Assembly (NCBI RefSeq): GCF_011039205.1 | Contig: NZ_JAAKEL010000028.1 | Coordinates: forward strand, 1 to 32,797 | DNA length: 32,797 bases | Origin: Dysgonomonas sp. ZJ279 | GTDB lineage: Bacteria > Bacteroidota > Bacteroidia > Bacteroidales > Dysgonomonadaceae | Direction of reading: 5' to 3' | Shown: positions 26,660-32,797 of the stretch, piece by piece | How the letters are laid out: each line of letters starts with the position of its first letter | Numbering within the stretch: the stretch's first letter is position 1 | Made by a program: the position numbers and the translations under genes | The notes under the pieces: generated by a model | Told to the model about the DNA's origin: nothing | Database searches by the model: none | The model's input: the letters and a program-made list of their open reading frames with translations, nothing else

Positions 26660-27874
26660 TTACAATCCATCAGCATCTGTCAATTCAGGCTCGAATGATT
26701 GTTTAAAAATGAGGTCGATTGCGTCCATATTCTCTTGAGAATATTCTTCCCATCGTCCTATAACGACACCATTTTTGTCAATAAAAAAATAACGGGGAAT
26801 ACTCATTATGGGATATTTATTCAATATATCATCTTCATTAAAATAACCTGACATCCATGATCCGGGTTCCTGTTCCGCCAAAACATTATTAAAGTCTGAA
26901 ATTCCATATTTGTTAATTGCATTCTTCCAGGTAACTTTATCACTATCTCTTGAAACTGCTATAATTACCAGTCCTTTACCCTTATATTTTTCATACAAAC
27001 CTTTCATGTGAGGCATACTCTGCACGCAAGGGCCACACCAGCTTGCCCAGGCATCGATAAATACATAATTATCCCCCCTGAATTGAGAAAGTTTCACATA
27101 GTTCCCATTAATATCGGGAACGTTAAAATCAGGTGCAAATTTTCCTATTTGAGTATTAACAGCGTTTGAAAGTATTATATCGACCCTTCTCCCTGTCGGG
27201 GAATCTTTAAGCTCATCAGATAAACTATTATAGATTTCTTTAGCGGTTTCTACGGGAAGCCATTTCGCCGGAAATCCTTTTAGAGCAAGTTCTATCGTAG
27301 AGACGATGAAGAAGGAGTTGGGATTTACCGACCTGTAATGTATACCTGCCATCTGCTGCGTTTCAAGCAGTGAATCTGTATTTTGATATAGCATATCAAT
27401 CATATGATTTAAATCGGCGTCATCCGGTATCGAATCCTTACGTAACTGCAATTCTTTTAATTTAGATCCGTACTCTGACAATTCAGCAGATAATTGATTG
27501 AAATGTTCTGATAAAAACCGATCTTCCTCATTGGTTAATGAACCTTTTAGTTCAAATTGTTCCGACAAATTCATATCCCACGTTAAGTCCATATAAGCGG
27601 GCTCAATCCAAAATGAAATTTCTTCTGAATTAATCTTCAATCGTGCTTTTCGAGGCTCGTTAATCATTCCTCTAAATGAAAATAATCCATTATCTATCTT
27701 TAAAGAATCAGTAATTGTGACATATCTGTCTTCCTTACATAAAGAGTAAGTTAAAAAAACTTGACCCTTATTAACAGAACTAACATGTCCATTCAATACA
27801 AATTCCCCTTTTATATTTTGTCCATGAGCTAATGAAATGTAAAAGCTCATAAAAATTAAAAAAAATATCTTCAT
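26660..27874 (-). CDS. Secreted TlpA-like thioredoxin protein with DUF4369-type N-terminus
   Basis: This 404-residue protein is read from ATG 27874, which gives the signal peptide MKIFFLIFMSFYISLAHG; a TTG lies four codons upstream. The N-terminal beta-rich region (FVLNGHVSSVNKGQVFLTYS) is DUF4369-like. The thioredoxin domain has GKFAPDFNVPDINGNYV, ASWCGPCVQSMPHM and the cis-Pro loop MSIPRYFFID. It acts in the periplasm on disulfides. It follows the six-cysteine precursor and a stem-loop, repeating the precursor-hairpin-TlpA order seen at 25560-23947. Confidence 0.88.
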   Translation of the reverse strand: MKIFFLIFMSFYISLAHGQNIKGEFVLNGHVSSVNKGQVFLTYSLCKEDRYVTITDSLKIDNGLFSFRGMINEPRKARLKINSEEISFWIEPAYMDLTWDMNLSEQFELKGSLTNEEDRFLSEHFNQLSAELSEYGSKLKELQLRKDSIPDDADLNHMIDMLYQNTDSLLETQQMAGIHYRSVNPNSFFIVSTIELALKGFPAKWLPVETAKEIYNSLSDELKDSPTGRRVDIILSNAVNTQIGKFAPDFNVPDINGNYVKLSQFRGDNYVFIDAWASWCGPCVQSMPHMKGLYEKYKGKGLVIIAVSRDSDKVTWKNAINKYGISDFNNVLAEQEPGSWMSGYFNEDDILNKYPIMSIPRYFFIDKNGVVIGRWEEYSQENMDAIDLIFKQSFEPELTDADGL

Positions 27875-27974
27875 CAGTGATCTCAATTATTAGGTAGTTA
27901 ATTAATAATAAAATTCTTACCTCACGATAGGGCACGATATACTGTTCTGAAAATTGAGTACATTAACTTATAAC

Positions 27975-28012
27975 CCGGAGAAGAAATGAATTATTTTTCA
28001 CGACTTCTCCGG
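27975..28012 (-). terminator. Stem-loop after the six-cysteine precursor
   Basis: CCGGAGAAG (27975-27983) and CTTCTCCGG (28004-28012) form a perfect 9-bp stem, 15 nt after the precursor stop. Only a weak T-rich tract follows on the minus strand. It matches the position of the hairpins after the other precursor genes. Confidence 0.6.
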
Positions 28013-28027
28013 AATACCTAATTTTTA

Positions 28028-28228
28028 TTAACCGCAAACACTTGCATTTGAGGCGTGGTAACACTTAGTACAATGCGATAGTCCGCTAATGGCTGGAGGA
28101 CAATTGGAATCCGATTTACATAGATATGCACTACAGCCTCCTCCGGAAGCTCCACCGACAATGTGCTTCATTTCATCTTCTTCGATAAATGAAGCATCAT
28201 TCATTTTTAGTTTACTAAAATTTTTCAT
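28028..28228 (-). CDS. GG-leader RiPP precursor with a six-cysteine core
   Basis: This 66-residue precursor is read from ATG 28228 (MKNFSKLKMNDASF), which restores a normal 26-residue leader ending EMKHIVGG. The longer frame upstream adds 19 residues that overlap the conserved 5' region and is rejected. The core, ASGGGCSAYLCKSDSNC then PPAISGLSHCTKC and YHASNASVCG, has six cysteines. It lies 90 nt after a VKOR/thioredoxin fusion gene and before a TlpA gene, so three disulfides formed in the periplasm is the simplest idea. No sequence similarity to the other cores is visible. Confidence 0.85.
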   Translation of the reverse strand: MKNFSKLKMNDASFIEEDEMKHIVGGASGGGCSAYLCKSDSNCPPAISGLSHCTKCYHASNASVCG

Positions 28229-28309
28229 AATAATAAATATTAAATTTAATTGCAGATGTTTCCGATAAAATCGCTTATTTATCAACTACTGCCCTGCAAC
28301 TTAACAATA
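28226..28309 (-). promoter_or_regulatory. Conserved upstream region of the six-cysteine precursor
   Basis: This is the partner of 25558-25641. The block at 28309-28290 shares 15 of 20 positions with 25641-25622 and lies 62 nt before the start in both cases. The region just before the start (AAT, TTT, TTATT blocks) also matches. It overlaps no confirmed gene and may hold the precursor's own promoter or a 5' UTR element. Confidence 0.5.
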
Positions 28310-28318
28310 GCTTCTGAT

Positions 28319-29890
28319 TTATAAATCGAGTTTTGAAAAATATCTTAAATCTTCAATTTTATAATTATCCGGAAGTTTGTAACCATTCACTAAAACGGTA
28401 GGTGTTGCCCGAAGTCCTGTTTGTCGCTTCCAGGCTTCGTGTTTTTCAAATTCCACTTCAATATCTGCCTCTTTGGAATTTATTTTATATGTTGAAAAAA
28501 ATGCTTCTTTTTTATGTTTACCGACGGTAAACCATTTATTAAAGATATCTTTGACTTCCTGCTCGTTTTTATTATAATATGTAGAAATAAGGAATTTATT
28601 GCTTGGAACTAAATCAGGGGTAAATGACGAAAATATATATTGCACACATATTTTATTACCTGATTCTTGTAACAAGCCTTCTACACGAGTATGCATTTTT
28701 GCACAGGGATTACAATGTGGATTGGTTAAAATTGTAATTAAGATATCTGAATCCGGATTTCCAAATAAAATACCGGATGTACTTTGCGAAACTTCATAAA
28801 AAGGCTGTTTTTTCAATAATGTAGTCAATATCTCATCTGTACCTTTTATACTATTAATCTCGTATGACATCTGTTCTATTTTATTATTTTCGCTTATCAA
28901 AGGTAAAAGCAAGGCTATTGATACGACAGGAATAATATAAATACATCCTGTTATTAATACATCTTTTATATTCCATTCCGGAAATTGAATGAATCCGGAT
29001 ATCAGGGATATGAAAAAAATACTCCACAGAAGCAGTTGAACAATTAAACACAATGTACACCATTGTTTGGCTTTATATTTTTGATACCAGATGCTCCAAA
29101 AACTATAAGGTAACGCACAGACATTAACAAGGGAGGTGTAAACTATTAATTGAGGCAAAAACAGAATAATTAAAATATTAGCAATAAAGTAGCCTAAGCC
29201 GATTTCACTCCATCCGATTATATTTCCGATCTTAGCCGCACTGGATTCTAATATATTATTGCAATCATTATGCTTAAATAAAGAACACACTTTATCTCCA
29301 TATGTACTGCGTATGTGTATTTGTTTAAGAATCAATAGATAGCCGACATATATACCCATCAGATTTAGTGCCAAAAGTATTGCTACACCCGGATTATCAA
29401 ATAAAGAACTACCAAAATAAGCTAATACTAACAGCACTGTGACTGCTGTGGCAAGGATACACTTTAAAGCTATATCCGATAATCTTTTAATTTGGTTTTC
29501 CTTATAAAGAGGCTCTATTGAATTTCCGTCAGGTTCGGCTACCAGTATAACACCGGTCCACATGTTGATAAACTCTTGTATCGGAATCGTTATATCTTTA
29601 CCATTCCAAACATACGATACATTTGTATTTGTAATTTTATAGACTGTTACAAAACCATTGCCGACATGAGCGATGAACGGCGGTTCTATTTCAAATATAT
29701 TGTTTTCTTTATCTTTAAGTTTTACTCCTGCATTTTTAATATTGTAATCAGATAATAATTTTGACAAGCCATACAAAGTATATTTATAGGGATGTTCATT
29801 ATAAAGTTTGTTTGCATATTCATTGGTATGCTTTACATTTAACAAATAAAGGAATAAGCTAAAAATGGTTTTATCTTCTGTGTTTCTCAT
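28319..29890 (-). CDS. VKOR-thioredoxin fusion with inactive C39-like N-terminal domain
   Basis: This 523-residue membrane protein has an N-terminal domain (about 1-130) that resembles a C39 peptidase-like fold: LSKLLSDYNI, PPFIAHVGNGFVTVYKI. It lacks the catalytic Cys. A VKOR domain of four to five helices follows, with CSLFKHNDC (C-x7-C) in the loop and the redox pair WCTLC. The C-terminal DsbA-like thioredoxin domain has NPHCNPC and the cis-Pro loop ATPTVLVNG. Such proteins couple quinone reduction to disulfide formation in periplasmic substrates. The C39-like domain may hold GG leaders. The adjacent six-cysteine precursor is the likely substrate. Confidence 0.88.
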   Translation of the reverse strand: MRNTEDKTIFSLFLYLLNVKHTNEYANKLYNEHPYKYTLYGLSKLLSDYNIKNAGVKLKDKENNIFEIEPPFIAHVGNGFVTVYKITNTNVSYVWNGKDITIPIQEFINMWTGVILVAEPDGNSIEPLYKENQIKRLSDIALKCILATAVTVLLVLAYFGSSLFDNPGVAILLALNLMGIYVGYLLILKQIHIRSTYGDKVCSLFKHNDCNNILESSAAKIGNIIGWSEIGLGYFIANILIILFLPQLIVYTSLVNVCALPYSFWSIWYQKYKAKQWCTLCLIVQLLLWSIFFISLISGFIQFPEWNIKDVLITGCIYIIPVVSIALLLPLISENNKIEQMSYEINSIKGTDEILTTLLKKQPFYEVSQSTSGILFGNPDSDILITILTNPHCNPCAKMHTRVEGLLQESGNKICVQYIFSSFTPDLVPSNKFLISTYYNKNEQEVKDIFNKWFTVGKHKKEAFFSTYKINSKEADIEVEFEKHEAWKRQTGLRATPTVLVNGYKLPDNYKIEDLRYFSKLDL

Positions 29891-30340
29891 AGTAAATATT
29901 GCAATTTTCGTGTTCTACTCGTTAAGATTGATAATTATGATGTACCGTTGTTCTATAGGTTTAATTTTCTTGAAATCAGTCAATTTTCCCCGATAGATTT
30001 CAACACTCTACCTAATAAGCCAAATAAAATTGTTAAGAATATCAAAACTGATAACACTATTATGTAATTTACATAATATTTTACTACTAAGTCAGTATCT
30101 TCCATTTGTATTTTAGATTGCTCAATATATTAATATTTTTTAAAGTAACAAAATATTTCAGTGTATTTTTATTTAAAAAGTAAATTAGTTTTCACAAAAT
30201 TTATATACTAACAAAAAAAATACCCCTCTCTTTTATGAATGCGTTTAGTTTTCAAACAGATTCTTGCATACCCTATTTTATGTATTTAATAACTCTTTTC
30301 ATTTTATTCAAAATATTTTCATTATTTAATGATATACAAA
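29891..30340. other. 450-nt AT-rich gap with one probable small membrane protein
   Basis: The only supported feature is the 41-residue frame at 29980-30105. The remainder (about 30106-30340) is very AT-rich, with no recognisable gene, repeat or RNA. It probably holds the promoter of the VKOR operon, but no clear -33/-7 pair was found. Confidence 0.5.
29980..30105 (-). CDS. Small single-pass membrane protein, 41 residues
   Basis: An ATG at 30105 opens MEDTDLVVKYYVNY, a hydrophobic segment IIVLSVLIFLTILFGLLG, and a basic end RVLKSIGEN. The acidic start, single membrane span and charged tail look like a true small membrane protein rather than random AT-rich coding. It lies 89 nt upstream of the VKOR fusion, in the same direction, and may be its accessory. 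No family is recognised. Confidence 0.45.
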   Translation of the reverse strand: MEDTDLVVKYYVNYIIVLSVLIFLTILFGLLGRVLKSIGEN

Positions 30341-31123
30341 TCAAAATCTATACTGCCAGATTGAATATTTAGTGCCTTTACCATCCCGATAGGCAATACA
30401 TTTCTCTTTGTACTCATCCCATTGAGAATACTTACTCTCAAAGAATCCAAGTATATTTTCTGAAAAGAAACGAAGTAAAATCTTTTCAAGCTCTTTGCGG
30501 TCTATATTGTATTCGATGTCAATGTATACAATGTATCTGTTATTTTTATCTGCAACAGAGGCAAATGGAAAATCAGTTCCATTAAGTTTAATCTTGTCCG
30601 GATTGGAGTCAAAGAGATCGAAGATATCGGATATATCGTTATCTTCCAAGTAATTAAATAGTTCGACTGAATGGGATGCTGACTCCACATCAAATACGAA
30701 AAGCTGTTTGCGATAGTCAATCAAGGATCTAATTTCTTCTTCTGTCAGATTCTTGTCTTTTTGAGCACAGTAGTATTTATTATCATAGCGGACACATAGC
30801 GTATATACGTTGAAAGCAGACTCATCACTCTCTAAAAAGAAAAAAGCGAAATTCTGGTTTAATGAATGTCGCTTAATCTTTAGAGTGTTTACTAGATTAT
30901 AGTATTCTGCCTGCTGGATTTCTTTAAAAACGGTTTGCAATGAAAGTATATATTCTTCACGCATTCGCTCAAATTCTTCAAGGGTAACAGTAATGAGTCC
31001 GGGTAATTGCTTTTGATGCTTGTAGGTTTCGAATTTTAAAGCTGTACCATTTATATATTTATCATCTGACATTCTGGCTACAATACAGCCAGTGAATGAA
31101 TCTTTATCTACGATATAAAGCAT
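30341..31123 (-). CDS. Hypothetical protein, 260 residues
   Basis: This acidic, soluble-looking 260-residue protein is rich in Lys, Glu and aromatic residues and has no signal peptide, membrane segment or recognisable catalytic motif. It starts MLYIVDKDSFTGCIVARM. It is followed upstream by other small hypotheticals in the same direction (gaps of 37 and 73 nt), which resemble accessory genes of plasmids or integrative elements. Function is unknown. Confidence 0.65.
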   Translation of the reverse strand: MLYIVDKDSFTGCIVARMSDDKYINGTALKFETYKHQKQLPGLITVTLEEFERMREEYILSLQTVFKEIQQAEYYNLVNTLKIKRHSLNQNFAFFFLESDESAFNVYTLCVRYDNKYYCAQKDKNLTEEEIRSLIDYRKQLFVFDVESASHSVELFNYLEDNDISDIFDLFDSNPDKIKLNGTDFPFASVADKNNRYIVYIDIEYNIDRKELEKILLRFFSENILGFFESKYSQWDEYKEKCIAYRDGKGTKYSIWQYRF

Positions 31124-31160
31124 GGTAGTAATATTTATTGGTTTATAATTGGTATACTAT

Positions 31161-31574
31161 TTATGACCAGATTAAAAAATCGCCTTTTAATTCAAGTATG
31201 CGTTTATTAATCTGAATAATTCGATCCATAATTTCTTTTGAATCAAAGACCTCTCTTTCTTTGTTATGTTCATTAATCAAACGGATTACTTCTTCATCGT
31301 TTGAGGCAAGCATAAAGCCATACTCAAAATTGAATATCTTTTGTCCTTCAAATTCTATCAGCTTTATATCCGGATTCCTGCGGTTACATTCATAGTGATT
31401 TATTTTACCCAGAAAACATCTGCCATGTAGTTCCTTAAATTTAACTATGCTCGCTCTGGAAATATCGTTAATCGAATGATCGAATTCACTTGTTCCTCCT
31501 GTATTGCGATGTTTGCGTATATACTCATAAGCAAGCAATTGTAATTCTTCAAATGTTTTATTATTGTAATTCAT
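31161..31574 (-). CDS. Hypothetical protein, 137 residues
   Basis: This 137-residue soluble protein starts MNYNNKTFEELQLLAYEYI and ends in a helical segment (MDRIIQINKRILELKGDFLIW). No domain is recognised. It lies 37 nt upstream of the 260-residue hypothetical and is probably co-transcribed with it. Confidence 0.6.
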   Translation of the reverse strand: MNYNNKTFEELQLLAYEYIRKHRNTGGTSEFDHSINDISRASIVKFKELHGRCFLGKINHYECNRRNPDIKLIEFEGQKIFNFEYGFMLASNDEEVIRLINEHNKEREVFDSKEIMDRIIQINKRILELKGDFLIWS

Positions 31575-31647
31575 AAGCTAATCATTAATGTGGATTTATA
31601 TTTTTAATCAAAATTCAATCCGGTAAAAAAATATGGTATTCAGAAGT

Positions 31648-32175
31648 TTATTGTTCAGGGATATCTTCGTCAATCATCTCTCTTGGAATATTCTTGTTGT
31701 ATATCGTATACCCGTCTGCTATTAACGATGTAATCTGTTTTTGCAACCTGACTTTTTGTTCCGGTATTAAAAGAAGGGTTTGTATCGGAATTTTTTCTTT
31801 GCTAAAATTTAGAAAAAACGATAATTTAAGTTCTGATTTTGAATTTACGCACACAATATTTTTCTTTTCTTCTTTGCGGACTGCTTTGTTTACTTCTTTT
31901 TTAAAAAGATCATCTTCAACTAAACCTCCAATAACGTGCTCCAGATGCATTTCCAAATCATACTCTTCATTCTTTGGTAGGGTTTTAGCAAAATCTTCGG
32001 CTTCCCGTAAAATAGCTTCACAGCCTTTATTCGCTTTTATATTTATTTCACCGCCATTTCCATTATCTGTACATAATGCTATAAATTTGCCATTTACATA
32101 TAGGTTTGCTGAAAATGCGTTTGAGTCATCCGATAATTCTTCAGAATGTTTGATGTTTTTTAGTTCGATTTTCAT
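31648..32175 (-). CDS. Hypothetical protein of a tandem paralogous pair
   Basis: This 175-residue protein has an N-terminal part with FSANLYVNGKFIALCTDNGNGGEINI that looks like a compact beta domain. A helical middle (AEDFAKTLPKNEEYDLEMHL) and a C-terminal part (LKLSFFLNFSKEKIPIQTL) ending GYTIYNKNIPREMIDEDI follow. The neighbouring gene is a clear paralogue over its whole remaining length, ending GFTIFNTNIPKELID. The two overlap by 4 nt. Function unknown; such pairs occur in conjugative-element cargo. Confidence 0.7.
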   Translation of the reverse strand: MKIELKNIKHSEELSDDSNAFSANLYVNGKFIALCTDNGNGGEINIKANKGCEAILREAEDFAKTLPKNEEYDLEMHLEHVIGGLVEDDLFKKEVNKAVRKEEKKNIVCVNSKSELKLSFFLNFSKEKIPIQTLLLIPEQKVRLQKQITSLIADGYTIYNKNIPREMIDEDIPEQ

Positions 32176-32672
32176 TGTTTTTTGTTTTCATTGTTTGACT
32201 TTTTGTTAATTGTGTAAATACTATCGATCAATTCCTTTGGAATATTTGTGTTGAAAATTGTAAAACCTTCTTTTATAAGTCCCGTCATATCTTTAATCAG
32301 TTTCTCCTTATATTGAGGTATTGACAATAATTTATCAATACTGATTTTAATCTTTTGTGAACCGATATAGTACATCCTTTCAGTATCTAATTTTGTTTTT
32401 CCATATATGACATGATCCTTTTCGTGCTTTCTCAACGTTTTATTTAACTCTACTTCAATTAGATTCTCATAAATGAGTCGGCTTACATAAAGCTCAAGAT
32501 TTATATTCTGATCATTTTCGGTATCCTTGGGAAGCTGCTTCACATAGTTTTCAGCAACTTCCAGCAAGGATCTGCATCCATCATTTGCATTGATTTTTAC
32601 ACATCCTCCATCGCCATCATCCTCACAAAAAGCAATATGTTTACCTTCTACATAAAGATTTGCTGTAAATTG
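32172..32672 (-). pseudogene. Paralogue of the 31648 gene, 5' end cut by an IS21-like element
   Basis: The part with a usable ATG encodes 131 residues from 32567 (MLEVAENYVKQLPKDTEN). Homology to the intact neighbour extends upstream in the same frame through QFTANLYVEGKHIAF and GDGGCVKINAND, to about 32672. There the frame enters IS terminal repeats and meets a TAG at 32723-32721. The first ~20 residues are therefore missing. The shorter product from the internal Met may still be made. Confidence 0.7.
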
Positions 32673-32797
32673 TATAATATAATTGAAAAGTAGTCCACTT
32701 AGTAATTGAAAAGTATACCACTAAGTGTCTCGGATGAGATTGGCTAAAGATATTTATTCTTCATCAGGTTGTAACATTTTTTTAGTTTCTTTAACTC
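32673..32797. mobile_element. End of an IS21-like insertion sequence (partial)
   Basis: Two adjacent 23-nt direct repeats (32681-32703 and 32704-32726), each beginning AATTGAAAAGTA and containing CCACT, differ at three positions. Multiple short terminal repeats of this kind mark IS21-family ends in Bacteroidota. The element cuts the 5' end of the adjacent gene. The rest of the IS is outside the window. The exact boundary near 32673 is estimated from where homology to the paralogous gene ends. Confidence 0.55.
32755..32797 (-). CDS. C-terminal tail of an IS-encoded protein (window edge)
   Basis: On the minus strand a frame enters from the window edge as ELKKLKKMLQPDEE and stops at TAA (32757-32755), about 30 nt before the terminal repeats. 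In IS21 elements the last gene before the right end is istB, so this may be its tail, but 14 residues do not identify it. Confidence 0.3.

Noticed and set aside
28229-28285. Upstream extension of the six-cysteine precursor by 19 residues
   Set aside because: The extension would precede a normal MKxxxKL leader start and overlaps the upstream region conserved with the other single precursor. The internal ATG at 28228 is preferred.
30236-30370. Plus-strand frame of 44 codons overlapping the end of the 260-residue gene
   Set aside because: It overlaps a longer gene on the other strand, is very AT-rich and has no recognisable feature.
31694-32209. Plus-strand frame of 171 codons
   Set aside because: It lies opposite the conserved paralogous gene at 31648-32175. 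The product is rich in Ser, Phe and Cys, as expected of an antisense shadow.
1-32797. CRISPR array, tRNA or rRNA genes
   Set aside because: No regularly spaced repeats, and no cloverleaf-like or rRNA-like sequences, were seen on either strand by eye.

Overview
The window is AT-rich bacterial DNA, almost certainly from the Bacteroidota and probably from the order Bacteroidales. The evidence is a set of GG-leader peptides, maturases and glycosyltransferases of the kind catalogued as the 'GG-Bacteroidales' peptide system, DUF4369/TlpA-type lipoproteins, and the near absence of Shine-Dalgarno sites. The genus cannot be fixed from the sequence. Family names are assigned from recognised motifs and memory, because no database search was possible.

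Layout. (1) Positions 1-121 are the end of an IS3-like insertion sequence. (2) Positions 122-4540 are a plasmid or integrative-element module on the minus strand: a DNA methyltransferase running into a frameshifted ParB, two small hypotheticals and an ArdC-like antirestriction/metallopeptidase protein. (3) Positions 4578-4758 are a long imperfect palindrome. (4) Positions 4951-8104 hold three small GT2 glycosyltransferases and a decayed remnant of a further glycosyltransferase. (5) Positions 8306-17351 are the core of a RiPP (ribosomally made, post-translationally modified peptide) cluster, transcribed leftward: S41 protease, three tandem five-cysteine precursor peptides, radical SAM/SPASM maturase, C39-peptidase ABC exporter, HlyD-type adaptor, LanC-like protein and a glycosyltransferase. 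(6) Positions 17858-23612 hold a second LanC-like protein and two paralogous two-domain glycosyltransferases flanking a frameshifted UDP-galactopyranose mutase. (7) Positions 23745-30105 hold two further precursor genes with unrelated cysteine-rich cores, each followed by a TlpA-like thioredoxin lipoprotein or secreted protein. They are accompanied by a GT32 glycosyltransferase, a VKOR/thioredoxin fusion with a dead C39-like domain, and a relic of a second C39 exporter. (8) Positions 30341-32797 hold mobile-element hypotheticals, the last one cut by the end of an IS21-like element.

Proposed working of the system (inference). Precursors carry 25-27-residue leaders ending in GG. The radical SAM enzyme probably modifies the three CxC/CxCxC peptides. 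The C39 exporter would cut after GG and export the peptides with the HlyD protein. The LanC-like proteins and glycosyltransferases may glycosylate or otherwise tailor the peptides, or alternatively build a surface glycan. The VKOR and TlpA proteins would set disulfides in the four- and six-cysteine peptides in the periplasm. Each precursor block is followed by a stem-loop, and the two single precursors share an 84-nt upstream region at identical spacing, which suggests duplicated precursor modules. Two pseudogene relics and two frameshifts show that the locus is in flux.
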